Shown here in pieces: positions 1 to 10,120 of a DNA stretch of 64,000 bases. Each line of letters opens with the position of its first letter. Within the stretch, counting starts at the first letter, position 1. The stretch spans positions 1,178,001 through 1,242,000 of the forward strand of contig NZ_CP072377.1 of the NCBI RefSeq assembly GCF_018128225.1, given 5' to 3'. Origin of the DNA: Leptotrichia sp. oral taxon 218 (GTDB lineage Bacteria > Fusobacteriota > Fusobacteriia > Fusobacteriales > Leptotrichiaceae). The notes under the pieces were generated by a model. It ran no database searches, was not told the DNA's origin, and worked only from the letters and a program-made list of their open reading frames with translations. The position numbers were made by a program, and so were the translations under genes.

Positions 1-2
1 TG

Positions 3-209
3 ATAAAACTTCACGAAGAATTGAAAAACGATGAAAATATAAAAATGCTGCTGCAAGTTCACGATGAGCTGATTTTTGAAGTAAAAGACGGATTTGAAGA
101 AATTTATATGAAAAAAATTAAAGATATTATGGAAAATACCGTAAAATTTGAAAAAGTTCCACTAAAAGCAAATGGGAATATTGCTAAAAATTGGGGACTT
201 TTGAAATAA
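3..209 (+). CDS. polA: DNA polymerase I, C-terminal end (partial)
   Basis: Only the last ~68 codons are in the window; the frame is open from base 3 to TAA at 207-209. The fragment carries the family-A polymerase motif C, LLQVHDELIFEV, whose His-Asp-Glu residues belong to the palm active site. It is followed by the usual tail, with VPLKANGNIAKNWG just before the stop. The protein acts in Okazaki fragment processing and repair synthesis. Nothing can be said about the 5'-nuclease or proofreading domains. A hairpin terminator follows. The family assignment is secure from motif C. Confidence 0.93.
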   Translation: MKLHEELKNDENIKMLLQVHDELIFEVKDGFEEIYMKKIKDIMENTVKFEKVPLKANGNIAKNWGLLK

Positions 210-256
210 AATTTTTTTAAAAAAAAATTACATACAATCATACAATAAAAATTAAA

Positions 257-306
257 ATAAACCTGCTTTAGAACTCTTAAAATTCACTCCAAAACAGGTT
301 TATTTT
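257..306 (+). terminator. Rho-independent terminator after polA
   Basis: AAACCTG at 259-265 pairs with CAGGTTT at 295-301, extendable over a short A/T stretch, and is followed by T-rich sequence. A hairpin with the same CCTG core ends the pcp gene at the other end of the window. The remaining 170 bases up to 478 are AT-rich with no gene that I can support. Confidence 0.7.
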
Positions 307-477
307 CTTAGATAAAAAAACAAAAAACGATAATAAATTTTAGAAAATTAAAACATAATTTTTTGATAAGCATAATAAAAATTTCTTTATCACTGAAAAT
401 TACATAAGTATCCATATAAAAATTTTTGACACTTTTTAAATAAAATTTAAAAAAAATAAAATATCAATATATAATTT

Positions 478-1332
478 TTATATTTTTTCCAAAATTCTCT
501 TTCTTTTATCAAATGTTACAATTTCATCTATTCCAAATTTTTTCACATATTCTGCCGCTTCTTTTATATTCATTCCAACATGTTCACTATAATGAGCGTC
601 ACTCGATAAAATAACAGGAATATCATACTCTTTCACATATTTCATAAAATCTTTGTACGGTGTAATTTCTTTTATCGGATAACGATAAGAAGTCCCTGTA
701 TTTACATCCACAATCATATTATTTTTTTTCAAAACTTGCGCTGTATTTTTTAGCAAATCTTCAACTTCACTCGGATTCGGAATATTTTTAAACAGTCTTA
801 AATTAAAAGGATGTCCTAAAATATCGTAATATCCAGTGTTTGCCACAGCTTCAATTTCTTTTGCGTAATCACGCCAAATTTGAGTTAAGTTTTCATCTAC
901 AAATTTATGCTTCAATGCGCTAAAATCAAATCCCCAGCCTTTTATAAAATGAATTGAAACTATTAAATAATCAAATTCATATTTTGACAAAATTTCCTGA
1001 GCTTTTTTTTGATTTTTGAAATTACAAACTTCAATTCCCCATTTTACAGGATATCCCCGTTTTTTTAACGAATCTATGTAATCTTTATATTCATCAAGCG
1101 TGTGAACAAACTTCGTTTTCTGCTCAAGCCATTTTTTCTGAAAATTTCCAACTTCACTGTCGTCCAAAATTAATTCGTCATAATACAAATCCTTAAATTC
1201 TTTAAACCCATGCGTATGCTCTGTTATTCCAATTTCATTAAGTCCCATTTTTTTTGCTTGTTCAAAAAAAGGATTTACAAATTCGTCTGTATAACTCCCA
1301 TATTCAAAGTGCATATGATAATCGTTTAACAT
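478..1332 (-). CDS. PHP-domain phosphoesterase, histidinol-phosphatase-like
   Basis: Protein of 284 aa. It opens with the PHP metal-binding signature DYHMH near the N-terminus, followed by GITEHTH, and has a late SSDAHYSEHVG motif. These His/Asp residues form the tri-metal site of PHP phosphoesterases. Length and layout fit the HisK/HisJ histidinol-phosphatase group, but no other histidine genes are nearby, so the substrate is open. I placed the start at ATG 1332: an in-frame GTG at 1344 lies inside the Shine-Dalgarno (SD) sequence GTGAGGA that serves this ATG. It is transcribed divergently from ldhA. Confidence 0.8.
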   Translation of the reverse strand: MLNDYHMHFEYGSYTDEFVNPFFEQAKKMGLNEIGITEHTHGFKEFKDLYYDELILDDSEVGNFQKKWLEQKTKFVHTLDEYKDYIDSLKKRGYPVKWGIEVCNFKNQKKAQEILSKYEFDYLIVSIHFIKGWGFDFSALKHKFVDENLTQIWRDYAKEIEAVANTGYYDILGHPFNLRLFKNIPNPSEVEDLLKNTAQVLKKNNMIVDVNTGTSYRYPIKEITPYKDFMKYVKEYDIPVILSSDAHYSEHVGMNIKEAAEYVKKFGIDEIVTFDKRKRILEKI

Positions 1333-1367
1333 AAAAATCCTCACTTTCTATATTTTTTATGATTTTA

Positions 1368-1396
1368 ATTATATCATTAAAATTTTTTTATTTCAA
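1368..1396 (-). promoter_or_regulatory. Sigma-70-type promoter of the PHP gene
   Basis: On the minus strand TTGAAA (1396-1391), a 17-bp spacer and TATAAT (1373-1368) preceded by TGA, giving an extended -10. It lies about 35 bp upstream of ATG 1332. Confidence 0.7.
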
Positions 1397-1445
1397 ACTT
1401 TATATTTTTAAAAATTTTTTTATTTTATTAAATCCTAAAAATTAT

Positions 1446-1474
1446 TTGACTTAATTGACTTTTTTTACTATAAT
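1446..1474 (+). promoter_or_regulatory. Sigma-70-type promoter of ldhA
   Basis: TTGACT at 1446-1451, exactly 17 bp, then TATAAT at 1469-1474, 32 bp before the ATG. A second TTGACT/TATAAT pair overlaps it (1455-1460 and 1480-1485, spacing 19). Confidence 0.75.
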
Positions 1475-1506
1475 AATATTATAATAATATTTAGGAGGAA
1501 TTTAAG

Positions 1507-2541
1507 ATGAAAATTGTAGTTTTCGATGCAAAACCATATGACATTGAGTTTTTTAACAAATGGAACAAAGAATTTGGTGCGCAAATTACATATTTTGAAG
1601 AAAAATTAAGTTTAAAAAATGTAATGCTTACAAAATACCAAGATGTTGTTTGTACATTTGTAAATGATGATTTAAATGAAAAAGTATTAAACATACTTTC
1701 AAAAAATGGAGTAAGAGTGGTTGCAGCAAGATGTGCTGGTTATAACAACATCAACTTAAAAGCAGCTCGTGAAAACAGAATTACTGTTTTAAGGGTTCCA
1801 GCTTACTCTCCATACGCTGTTGCTGAACATGCACTAGCTCTACTTATGTCAGTAAACAGAAAAACTCACAAAGCTTATAACAGAACAAGAGAAGGAAACT
1901 TCAGCCTAGCAGGATTAACTGGAATGGACTTAAACGGAAAAACTGCTGGAATTATTGGAACTGGTAGAATAGCAAGAATTTTCATAAGAATTTTAAATGG
2001 ATTAGGAATGAAAGTTATTGGTTATGATAAATTCCCTAATGAACAAGCTGCAAAAGAAGAAAATTTCACTTATGTGACATTAGATGAAGTATTTGCAAAA
2101 TCTGATGTAATTTCATTGCATTGTCCATTATTCCCTGAAACAAGACATACAATTAACAAAGATACTATTGCTAAGATGAAAGACGGTGTTATTATCATTA
2201 ATGCTGCCAGAGGTGGATTAATTGATACAGAAGCATTAGTTGAAGGATTAAAAGATAAAAAAATTGGTGGTGCTGGACTTGATGTTTATGAAAATGAAAG
2301 CAGCTACTTCTTTGAAGATGAATCAGCAAGTGTGCTAGAAGATGATTTATTAGCTAGATTGTTATCATTTAACAATGTTGTGCTAACTTCTCACCAAGCG
2401 TTCTTAACAAAAGAAGCACTAGATAACATCGCTGAAGCAACATTTAACAATATTTTATCTTATGTTAAAGAAGAACCACTAAAAAATGAAGTTTGGTATA
2501 ACGAAGAAACTGGTAAAATTGTTGAAGGTTTAAGAAAATAA
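1507..2541 (+). CDS. ldhA: D-lactate dehydrogenase (2-hydroxyacid dehydrogenase family)
   Basis: Protein of 344 aa, the usual length for fermentative D-LDH. It reduces pyruvate to D-lactate with NADH in the cytosol, regenerating NAD+. The Rossmann motif GTGRIA lies at residues 151-156 with the NAD-selecting Asp at 174 (GYDKF). The catalytic triad fits the family positions: Arg235 (NAARGG), Glu264 (VYENE) and His296 (TSHQAF). A strong SD (AGGAGG at 1493-1498) and a consensus promoter suggest high expression, as expected for a lactate-forming fermenter. It is monocistronic and ends in its own terminator. Confidence 0.93.
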   Translation: MKIVVFDAKPYDIEFFNKWNKEFGAQITYFEEKLSLKNVMLTKYQDVVCTFVNDDLNEKVLNILSKNGVRVVAARCAGYNNINLKAARENRITVLRVPAYSPYAVAEHALALLMSVNRKTHKAYNRTREGNFSLAGLTGMDLNGKTAGIIGTGRIARIFIRILNGLGMKVIGYDKFPNEQAAKEENFTYVTLDEVFAKSDVISLHCPLFPETRHTINKDTIAKMKDGVIIINAARGGLIDTEALVEGLKDKKIGGAGLDVYENESSYFFEDESASVLEDDLLARLLSFNNVVLTSHQAFLTKEALDNIAEATFNNILSYVKEEPLKNEVWYNEETGKIVEGLRK

Positions 2542-2569
2542 TTACTATTTAATTTTTTAAAAATTTAAT

Positions 2570-2606
2570 GAGAGGCTGTTTTTTTTAGAGCAGCTTCTTT
2601 TAATAT
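2570..2606 (+). terminator. Terminator after ldhA
   Basis: AGAGGCTG (2571-2578) pairs with CAGCTTCT (2591-2598) with one G-U pair, followed by T-rich sequence. Confidence 0.65.
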
Positions 2607-2699
2607 TTTTATTTTTAAAATAATTTTTTTTAGTAAAATTAAAAATTTAAAATAAAAATAAATAAAATAATAATACTAATAATAAAGAAAGGTAAAAGT

Positions 2700-3798
2700 A
2701 TGGATTTATTTGAAATAAAAAAACAGCAAGAACAAAATAACATTGATATTGAAGAAATCAGGAGGCATCTTTGACCCAGAAAATTTAAGAAATGAAATTG
2801 ATAATTTGGAAAAAAAGACTTTTGAAAATGATTTTTGGAATAGAAAAGATAGTAAAGAAATATTAAAAAATTTAAATAACAAAAAAAAATTATTGGAAGA
2901 ATACGATATTCTAAAAAATTCTTACGAAGAAATTGATACAATTATAGAATTTCTTGAAATGGGCGACAATTCTTTTGAAACTGAACTAGAACCAAAAATA
3001 TCAGATTTAGATAAAGAAATAAAAAACTTCAAGACAAAATTGCTTTTAAACGAAGAATATGATATGAACAGTGCGATTCTTACAATAAATGCTGGTGCTG
3101 GTGGAACTGAGGCATGTGATTGGGCACAAATGCTCTACAGAATGTACGATAGATGGGCAAATCATCACAAATTTAAAGTTGAAATCTTGGACTCACTTGC
3201 TGGGGAAGAAGCTGGTATTAAAAGTATTACACTAAATATTAAAGGAAATTATGCTTATGGTTATTTAAAAGGAGAAAAAGGAGTTCATAGACTTGTCAGA
3301 ATCTCGCCATTTGATTCAAATGCTCGAAGACACACTTCATTTGCCGCTGTAAATGTTATTCCTGAAATTGATGACGAAGTGGAAATTGATATTCGCAGTG
3401 AAGATTTGAAAATTGATACTTATCGTGCAAGTGGCGCTGGAGGTCAACATGTAAATACAACTGATTCAGCAGTTAGAATTACACATCTTCCCACAAATAC
3501 AGTCGTAACTTGCCAAAATGAGCGTTCTCAATTAAAAAATAAAGAAACTGCAATGAAAATATTAAAAGCAAAATTGTTTGAACTAGAGATGGAAAAACGA
3601 GAAAAAGAAATTTCTGATATAAAAGGTGCTGAGTCTAAAATCGAATGGGGAAGTCAAATTCGTTCATATGTTTTTCAGCCTTATAAAATGGTTAAAGACC
3701 ACAGAACTAAAGCTGAAGAAGGAAATGTTGAAAAAGTTATGGACGGAGATATTGACCTATTTATAAATGAATTTTTAAACTTTAATAAATCTAAATAA
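2700..3798 (+). CDS. prfB: Peptide chain release factor 2, programmed +1 frameshift
   Basis: The gene starts at ATG 2700 (SD AAAGAAAGG) and reads 24 codons to an in-frame TGA at 2772-2774. The slip site is CTT TGA C, preceded by the SD-like AGGAGG at 2759-2764, the classic RF2 arrangement. Skipping base 2772 joins the frame starting GAC at 2773, giving a 365-aa protein (join 2700..2771, 2773..3798). It releases peptides at UGA and UAA. The SPF stop-recognition motif lies at residues 202-204 and the GGQ catalytic motif at 247-249. The TGA at the slip site gives autoregulation: low RF2 favours the shift and more RF2. Confidence 0.95.
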
Positions 3799-3800
3799 AA

Positions 3801-3828
3801 TTGGGGGACTATTCCCCCAAAAATTTTT
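3801..3828. terminator. Shared bidirectional terminator between prfB and the HAD gene
   Basis: TTGGGGG (3801-3807) pairs with CCCCCAA (3814-3820) and has T-rich sequence on the plus side. The convergent HAD gene stops inside it (TAG at 3811-3809), so its last codons form part of the stem. Confidence 0.8.
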
Positions 3829-4627
3829 CTATAGCTTTTGCTACTCCATTATTTTCATTTGTGTCAGTTATATAATTTGCCGCATCTTTAGCCATTTTAG
3901 TTCCATTTCCCATAGCAACTCCAACTCCAGCAAATTTTAACATTTCAATGTCATTATTTCCATCTCCAATTGCCATAACTTCTTCTCTTGGAATATTTAA
4001 CTTTTCTGCTAATTTTTTTAACGCCACACCTTTATTTGCACCTTTTGGCAATGTTTCGTAAATATATTTTTGGCTTAATACGCCATTATATCTGCTATTT
4101 ATCAATTCCCCTTTATCTTTTACAAATCTCGCAATCTCATTTTCATTACCCAAAAACATTGATTTAAAAAATGTATGTTTTCCACTTATCGCTTCTTCAA
4201 TTGAAATTGGCTGAACTTCAACATAAACTAAACCACCATCTTCTTTTGTATATTCATTCGCTCTCTCGCCAATCACAAAATAATCCTTATCATTTGAAAC
4301 TGTAAAATCCAAATCATATCCTTTTCTTAACTCATTCAAATAAACGACATCTTCTTTCTTTATTTCTTCAAAAGCAAGTAATTCCCAATCTGTCGTCTTA
4401 TGAACCGAACATCCATTGTTTAAAAGCACATATTCATCCAAATTATATTTTTCCAGCTCCAATTCCTTATAAGGTGGCAATATTCCAAAAAGCGGTCTTC
4501 CTGTGCAAAGAACGACCTTCACCCCAGCTTCTATCGCTTTGTGAATCGCTTTTTTTTGCGGTTCTTCAATGTGTTTTTTTTCACTTAATAAAGTTCCATC
4601 CATATCTATCGCTATTAACTTTACCAT
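3809..4627 (-). CDS. Cof-type HAD-IIB sugar-phosphatase-like hydrolase
   Basis: Protein of 272 aa. Motif I is AIDMDGTLL (nucleophile Asp in DMDGT), motif II CTGRP, motif III a late Lys, and motif IV GDGNNDIEML. The large central cap (about residues 85-190) is of the C2B type, typical of Cof/YidA proteins that dephosphorylate small sugar or nucleotide phosphates. The true substrate cannot be read from sequence. It is convergent with prfB and shares its terminator. The 267 bases between this gene and the V-ATPase operon hold only AT-rich sequence and the ntpD terminator. Confidence 0.85.
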   Translation of the reverse strand: MVKLIAIDMDGTLLSEKKHIEEPQKKAIHKAIEAGVKVVLCTGRPLFGILPPYKELELEKYNLDEYVLLNNGCSVHKTTDWELLAFEEIKKEDVVYLNELRKGYDLDFTVSNDKDYFVIGERANEYTKEDGGLVYVEVQPISIEEAISGKHTFFKSMFLGNENEIARFVKDKGELINSRYNGVLSQKYIYETLPKGANKGVALKKLAEKLNIPREEVMAIGDGNNDIEMLKFAGVGVAMGNGTKMAKDAANYITDTNENNGVAKAIEKFLGE

Positions 4628-4844
4628 TTTATTTTTTAGTTCCTTTCTTTTTTTCTTTTCTTTTTTATTCTATTCTATTATTTTTTGTATTTTATATTTT
4701 TTTATTTCTTCTTTTTTAGTCAATTAATTTATTAATTTAAATAATTTCTTAAATTAAAGAAGTTAAAATTAATTATTTTAAAAAATTTTTTTGTAAAATT
4801 ACAAAATAAGTCCGATAATATTTATTTTTTATATTTAAAAATTA

Positions 4845-4882
4845 CGCTAAAATATTATTTTTATAATTTTAATATTTTAGCG
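4845..4882 (-). terminator. Terminator of the V-ATPase operon
   Basis: A perfect 12-bp inverted repeat, CGCTAAAATATT (4845-4856) and AATATTTTAGCG (4871-4882), just beyond the ntpD stop codon. Confidence 0.65.
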
Positions 4883-4894
4883 CATTTAATAAAA

Positions 4895-5536
4895 TTATGC
4901 TTCTTTATCTTTTGCCATCATATCTTTGACTTTCATAAGTCTTGTTATGCTTCCTCTTTCATTCTCATCCAGTTTCATTTGGATAAACCTGATAGTTTCT
5001 TTTAATTGTGGAATTGTCATATATTCTAGCGCATTAACACGCCGTCTTGTCTTTTCAACTTCATCCGCCATCAATTGACACGCTTTTTCTACTTCTGCTA
5101 ACTCCAGTAAATTTCTCATAACTTTACTTAAACCTTCGATTGCGTCATCTAAATCTGCTGAAGTTTGTGCATACCCGTAAGGATAAGCGACTTTGTCACT
5201 TTCAGTCTGATTAAAAGTCATTTTAGGTACATTTACACTCATCACATTTTTTGTTTCAATATCGACTCCCAATTCTTGCTGTGAAAAAGTAATCGCATCT
5301 TCTAACATTTCGTCAGACATAACTCCACGAGCTAACAAAAAATCTTTGAATGAATCCTGTAATTTCCCTTCAACTTTTAATCTCAATTTTCTATTTTCTT
5401 TCACCAAACCTATGAATTGTCGCATAAGTTCATCTTGCTTGTCTTTTAAAAGTTTGTGTCCACTTGTCGCAGTTTTCAGACGAACTTTTAGTCTTGACAA
5501 TTCCATTCTAGTAGGATTTACATTCAATTTTGCCAT
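4895..5536 (-). CDS. ntpD: V-type Na+-ATPase subunit D (central stalk)
   Basis: Protein of 213 aa, last gene of the operon. It begins with the family hallmark [14 protein letters not shown] and is largely coiled-coil, with a C-terminal helix that re-enters (residues about 150-200: [13 protein letters not shown]). It forms the rotor axle inside the A3B3 head together with subunit F (NtpG). It starts two bases beyond the ntpB stop, so the two are translationally coupled. Length and N-terminus match the archaeal/bacterial V-type family. Confidence 0.94.
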   Translation of the reverse strand: MAKLNVNPTRMELSRLKVRLKTATSGHKLLKDKQDELMRQFIGLVKENRKLRLKVEGKLQDSFKDFLLARGVMSDEMLEDAITFSQQELGVDIETKNVMSVNVPKMTFNQTESDKVAYPYGYAQTSADLDDAIEGLSKVMRNLLELAEVEKACQLMADEVEKTRRRVNALEYMTIPQLKETIRFIQMKLDENERGSITRLMKVKDMMAKDKEA

Positions 5537-5538
5537 AA

Positions 5539-6918
5539 TTATTCATCACCTTTTGGTAAATATTTTTCCAAATATTCGTCTCTAATTCTCTTAAGCTCTG
5601 TTCTTGGTAATATTTTTAACAAATCCCATCCTAAATTTAGTGTGTCTTCAATTGATCTATTATTTTCGAATCCTTGTGCAACATATTGCTGTTCAAACGC
5701 ATTTGTAAATCTAACAAATGCTTTATCTGTTTCAGATAGTGCTGATTCTCCCAAAATTACTGCAAGTTCTTTAGCTTCTTTTCCAGTCGCATAAGCCGCA
5801 AATAACTGATTCATTGTATCAGCGTGATCTTCTCTAGTTTTACCTTTTCCAATCCCTTTATCTTTCAATCTCGAAAGTGACGGTAAAACATCAATTGGTG
5901 GCATCAAATTTTGCTTATACAAATCTCTTGATAAAATAATTTGTCCTTCTGTAATATACCCAGTCAAATCTGGAATTGGGTGAGTTTTATCATCTTCAGG
6001 CATTGTCAAAATAGGAATTTGTGTAATTGACCCTTTTCTTCCTTTAATTCTTCCAGCTCTTTCATAAATTGTCGATAAATCGGTATAAAGGTATCCTGGA
6101 TAACCACGACGACCTGGAACTTCTTTTCTCGCAGCCGAAACTTCTCTTAACGCTTCACAATAGTTAGTTAAGTCAGTAAGTATTACCAATACATGCATTC
6201 CTTTTTCAAATGCTAAATATTCAGCACAAGTTAATGCCATTTTTGGCGTTGCAAGTCTTTCAATCGCTGGATCATTTGCCAAGTTCATAAATAACACTGC
6301 TCTGTCAATCGCACCCGTTTTTGTAAAGTCATCAATAAAGAACTGCGCTTCTTCAAATGTAATCCCAATTGCACCAAATACAACCGCAAATTTTTCATCT
6401 TTTCCTAAAACTTTTGCCTGTCTTGCAATTTGCAGTGCCAAATCAGCATGTGGCAGTCCTGAACCAGAGAATATCGGTAATTTTTGCCCTCTTACAAGCG
6501 TATTTAGTCCATCAATAGCTGAAACTCCAGTTTGAATAAATTCTGACGGATAATCACGAGCAACTGGATTTATCGCAACTCCATTAATATCTAGTGTCTG
6601 TTCTGGTATAATTTTAGGACCGTTATCTTTTGGTCTACCAAGCCCATCAAATACACGCCCTATCATATCTTCAGAAACTCCAAGGGATAATGGTCTTCCC
6701 AAAAATCTAACTTTTGAGTCTTTTAAGTTAATTCCAGCTGAATTTTCAAATAATTGCACAACCGCTTTATCTCCACTAACTTCCAAAACCCTACCACGAC
6801 GAAGTTCTCCAGTTTGAGTCTGAATTTCTACCAATTCTTCATAAGTAATTCCTTCCACTCCTTCAACTACCATAAGTGGTCCTACTATTTCTTTTATAGT
6901 TTTGTATTCTTTAAGCAT
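5539..6918 (-). CDS. ntpB: V-type Na+-ATPase subunit B (non-catalytic)
   Basis: Protein of 459 aa. It has the three-domain alpha/beta ATPase layout, but its nucleotide loop is the degenerate GSGLPHADL instead of a Walker A GKT motif, as expected for the B subunit. The stretch beginning [21 protein letters not shown] is strongly conserved in the family. Three copies alternate with subunit A in the head. Its ATG overlaps the end of ntpA by 8 bases (ATGCTTAA), indicating coupled translation and equimolar A:B. Confidence 0.95.
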   Translation of the reverse strand: MLKEYKTIKEIVGPLMVVEGVEGITYEELVEIQTQTGELRRGRVLEVSGDKAVVQLFENSAGINLKDSKVRFLGRPLSLGVSEDMIGRVFDGLGRPKDNGPKIIPEQTLDINGVAINPVARDYPSEFIQTGVSAIDGLNTLVRGQKLPIFSGSGLPHADLALQIARQAKVLGKDEKFAVVFGAIGITFEEAQFFIDDFTKTGAIDRAVLFMNLANDPAIERLATPKMALTCAEYLAFEKGMHVLVILTDLTNYCEALREVSAARKEVPGRRGYPGYLYTDLSTIYERAGRIKGRKGSITQIPILTMPEDDKTHPIPDLTGYITEGQIILSRDLYKQNLMPPIDVLPSLSRLKDKGIGKGKTREDHADTMNQLFAAYATGKEAKELAVILGESALSETDKAFVRFTNAFEQQYVAQGFENNRSIEDTLNLGWDLLKILPRTELKRIRDEYLEKYLPKGDE

Positions 6919-8683
6919 TTAATGCACCTCCTTTATTAATTAAATTATCAATTTGTTCAGTCAACTCTTTTGAAATTTCGTCAATTTTACTTAATTCAGA
7001 TTCTGGCAAGTATTTTGCTCTGGCAATTCTTTCTCTCACTGCTAAATCTGTAATTTCATTTAAGTAAGCTCCATTATCTAGACCTCTTATTCCTTCATCA
7101 TAAAATTTCAAAACTAATTCCAGCATTTTATCTTGTTTTTCAAGAGAAGTATAAGTGTCAGATTCCATAAATGCATTTTGCTGCAAATAATCTTCTCTTA
7201 TTGATTTTGCAACTTCCAGTTTCAATTGATCTTTTTCAGACAAAGTATCTTTTCCTACAAGTCTTACAATTTCTTGCAAACTAGATTCTTCTTGAAGTAA
7301 CGACATAGCTTTTGATCTATTTTTAGAAAATTCAGGTCCTACATTTTTGTCCATCCATCCATCGACTTTTGTTTGATACAAAGTATAAGAATTTAACCAG
7401 TTAATTGCTGGGAAATGTCTTCTGTAAGCTAGGTTTGCGTCAAGCCCCCAGAACACTTTAACGATTCTCAAAGTTGCCTGTGATACTGGTTCAGAAATAT
7501 CTCCACCTGGAGGCGATACCGCACCAATTACAGTTAGTGCTCCTTCTCTTCCATCTTTTCCTAAACAGACAACATGTCCAGCTCTTTCATAAAACTCAGC
7601 AGCTCTCGAACCAAGATACGCTGGATAACCTTCATCTCCCGGCATTTCTTCAAGACGTCCTGACATTTCTCTTAGCGCTTCTGCCCATCTTGATGTAGAA
7701 TCCGCCATTATTGCAACTGAATATCCCATATCCCTAAAGTACTCAGCAATTGTAATTCCAGTATAAATACTAGCTTCCCTTGCTGCAACTGGCATATTTG
7801 AAGTATTTGCAATAAGTACTGTTCTTTTCATAAGTGATTCCCCTGTTTTAGGGTCGACAATTTCTGGAAATTCCATAAGAACATCTGTCATTTCATTTCC
7901 ACGCTCTCCACAACCTACATAGACGATAATTTGAGCATCCGCCCATTTTGCCATTTGGTGCTGCACAACTGTTTTTCCTGAACCGAATGGTCCTGGTACA
8001 CAAGCAGTTCCACCTTTTGTTACAGGAAAAAATGTATCAATTACTCTTTGTCCTGTTATCAATGGAGCTTCTGGATTTAATTTTTTTGAGTATTTTCTAC
8101 CTCTTCTAACTGGCCATTTTTGCATCATTTGAACTTCTACATCACCTTTTTCAGTTTCAATTACTGCAACTGTTTCAGTTACTGTGAAATTTCCTGCTTT
8201 TATTGATTTTAGTGTCCCTTTTATTCCAAATGGCACCATTATTTTATGACTTACAACCGATGTCTCTTGAACAGCTCCTAAAATATCTCCTGCTTGAACT
8301 TTTTCTCCAGCTTTTAAAACTGGCTCAAATTCCCATTTTTTAGTTCTATTTAATGGAGCAACTTCTACTCCTTTAGTCAAAAAATCTCCAGCAATATTTT
8401 GATATTCTTTTAACGGTCTTTGAATCCCATCAAACATTGCTTCCAATAATCCAGGTCCCAACTCCACACTCAAAGGTTCTCCTGTTGTGTAAACAGGTTC
8501 TCCCGGTCCAATTCCTACTGTTTCTTCATATACTTGAATAGAGGCCTTGTCCCCTCTCATTTCAATAATTTCACCTATAAGTTTACTATCAGAAACTCTT
8601 ACCACATCATAAACATTGGCATTTTCCATACCTTCTGCAACTACAAGAGGTCCTGATACTCTAATAATTCTTCCTGTTTTCAA
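6911..8683 (-). CDS. ntpA: V-type Na+-ATPase catalytic subunit A
   Basis: Protein of 590 aa. Walker A is GPFGSGKT at residues 231-238. The catalytic arginine and glutamate regions ([29 protein letters not shown]) are intact. The A-type insertion that distinguishes A subunits from F1 beta (about residues 110-200) is present. Translation starts at TTG 8683, with SD AAGG eight bases upstream; no better ATG is available. It hydrolyses or makes ATP at the A/B interface, in the cytoplasmic head. Confidence 0.95.
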   Translation of the reverse strand: MKTGRIIRVSGPLVVAEGMENANVYDVVRVSDSKLIGEIIEMRGDKASIQVYEETVGIGPGEPVYTTGEPLSVELGPGLLEAMFDGIQRPLKEYQNIAGDFLTKGVEVAPLNRTKKWEFEPVLKAGEKVQAGDILGAVQETSVVSHKIMVPFGIKGTLKSIKAGNFTVTETVAVIETEKGDVEVQMMQKWPVRRGRKYSKKLNPEAPLITGQRVIDTFFPVTKGGTACVPGPFGSGKTVVQHQMAKWADAQIIVYVGCGERGNEMTDVLMEFPEIVDPKTGESLMKRTVLIANTSNMPVAAREASIYTGITIAEYFRDMGYSVAIMADSTSRWAEALREMSGRLEEMPGDEGYPAYLGSRAAEFYERAGHVVCLGKDGREGALTVIGAVSPPGGDISEPVSQATLRIVKVFWGLDANLAYRRHFPAINWLNSYTLYQTKVDGWMDKNVGPEFSKNRSKAMSLLQEESSLQEIVRLVGKDTLSEKDQLKLEVAKSIREDYLQQNAFMESDTYTSLEKQDKMLELVLKFYDEGIRGLDNGAYLNEITDLAVRERIARAKYLPESELSKIDEISKELTEQIDNLINKGGALNA

Positions 8684-8741
8684 CTAATCTACCTTCTTTC
8701 TTCAAATTTTGAAAACTATTTTAATTTAACTATTCAAAAAA

Positions 8742-9050
8742 TTAAAATATGTTAGAGCCTATTGCTTTTTCTACATATTCGTCTATTTTACTTAATCCTA
8801 ATCCAAGTGTTCCTTGATTATTAGGAATGACAATAACGGCCGGCACTATTTTATCTGTATATCTTTCAATCGTATCTTTTACCAAAACGGCTGTCTGCTC
8901 AGTTACAAAAATAATACCAAAGTTATTTTTCGCCATCTCATCTATGGAATGTCTCGCCTCTTCTTTAGTTATTACAGGATACACGCAAAGTCCCAGTGCT
9001 TTAAATGGTAAAATTGTATCTTTATCTCCAACAACACCTATTTTATGCAT
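8742..9050 (-). CDS. ntpG: V-type Na+-ATPase subunit F (central stalk)
   Basis: Protein of 102 aa with the family start HKIGVVGDKDTILPF and the C-terminal NQGTLGLGLSKIDEYVEKAIG. It is a small Rossmann-like protein that binds the D subunit in the rotor. I chose ATG 9050 because homologous N-termini begin M-x-KIGVVGD; an in-frame GTG at 9059 is closer to a possible SD (AAAGG) and cannot be ruled out. It overlaps the ntpC stop (ATGCATAA), the same coupling geometry as ntpA/ntpB. Confidence 0.92.
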   Translation of the reverse strand: MHKIGVVGDKDTILPFKALGLCVYPVITKEEARHSIDEMAKNNFGIIFVTEQTAVLVKDTIERYTDKIVPAVIVIPNNQGTLGLGLSKIDEYVEKAIGSNIF

Positions 9051-10035
9051 ATGTATCACGCAGCCTTTCCCTTATTTTCTCTGAACTTATGTTATTAATT
9101 TTGCTGACCATAATAAGTCTAATTGCATTGATTTCACGCTCTTTTGCAACAAGATATGTAAATAACGGTTCAGGTCCAAATACAATGTATTTAGACTCTT
9201 TATTTAATTCCATCAAATAATTATCTGATATTTTTTCAAATTCCGATAATCTTTTTGTTTCATTAAAAACTTCGACACCTTTTACTAAATACGGTCCCAA
9301 TTTTTCTTTTTTAAATTTATTTAAAATTGTCTCTGGACTGTCATTCAATGATCCCACAATTTTATCTTTTGAAATTGTTCCGCCATCAAATATTACGCTG
9401 TCCAAAAATTTTGCATCTCTTTTTTGTTTTTGAACTCTAAATAAAGTTATTATATTTTGAAAATCAATAAGTCCTTTGACATAATCCGTTATAACTTTCA
9501 CATCAATTTTTTTTGATAAATTTACTAAATTTTTGAAATAATATTTTTCTACAATAATATCAATTTTTTGCGGAGTAAGATTTTCCTCTTTTTTTATTTC
9601 TGCAATCGCTTCCAAAATTTCTTCTGGCAAATCTAAACTTTGAGTTTCAGATTTTGTCTTAAATTTTGTTATATCAATTGTTCCAGCATTCATCAATAAA
9701 TTTGTGTTATCCTTTTCAAAAACTTTGCTTTTTATCAATACTTTCAAATTGTGATAGTCGTATTTTAGCGACAAAATATCAACAACTTCTTTATTTTTAG
9801 ACATATTGCGAACTAGTGAAAAAACTCTTTCTGTTTCTCTTTTTAAAATTTTTTCATAATCTCTGCTATTTTGAATGTCCGTCATATTTTGAGAATACTC
9901 AGTTTCTGACAATAATTTTAAAACCTCTTCGCAAGTTTCAGATTCTATCATTCGCTCAAGCCTATTTTTAGTTAAGAGTCTTTTTTCTAGTACCCTAATA
10001 GTTACGACACTTTGACCGTAATCCATTCTATCCAT
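9043..10035 (-). CDS. ntpC: V-type Na+-ATPase subunit C (rotor-ring adaptor)
   Basis: Protein of 330 aa, mostly helical. It is of the V-type C / d-subunit family, a funnel that links the central stalk to the c-ring. Supporting stretches are YGQSVVTIRVLEKRLL at the N-terminus and FGPEPLFTYLVAKEREINAIRLIMV near the C-terminus, the latter being the family signature. An SD (AAGGGAG) lies nine bases before the ATG. It follows ntpE by an 85-base gap and overlaps ntpG. Confidence 0.9.
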   Translation of the reverse strand: MDRMDYGQSVVTIRVLEKRLLTKNRLERMIESETCEEVLKLLSETEYSQNMTDIQNSRDYEKILKRETERVFSLVRNMSKNKEVVDILSLKYDYHNLKVLIKSKVFEKDNTNLLMNAGTIDITKFKTKSETQSLDLPEEILEAIAEIKKEENLTPQKIDIIVEKYYFKNLVNLSKKIDVKVITDYVKGLIDFQNIITLFRVQKQKRDAKFLDSVIFDGGTISKDKIVGSLNDSPETILNKFKKEKLGPYLVKGVEVFNETKRLSEFEKISDNYLMELNKESKYIVFGPEPLFTYLVAKEREINAIRLIMVSKINNISSEKIRERLRDTYA

Positions 10036-10120
10036 ATTTTTTTCTCCCTTAATTTTACTTAAAACCGCAAAAATATTTTAAATTTTCAATTTTAAAGTAA
10101 TTCATAGCTAAGTTTACTTT

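Noticed and set aside
4474-4719. Plus-strand hydrophobic frame of 81 codons
   Set aside because: Antisense to the HAD gene and to a T-rich intergenic run, which gives Phe/Leu-rich translations in this genome.
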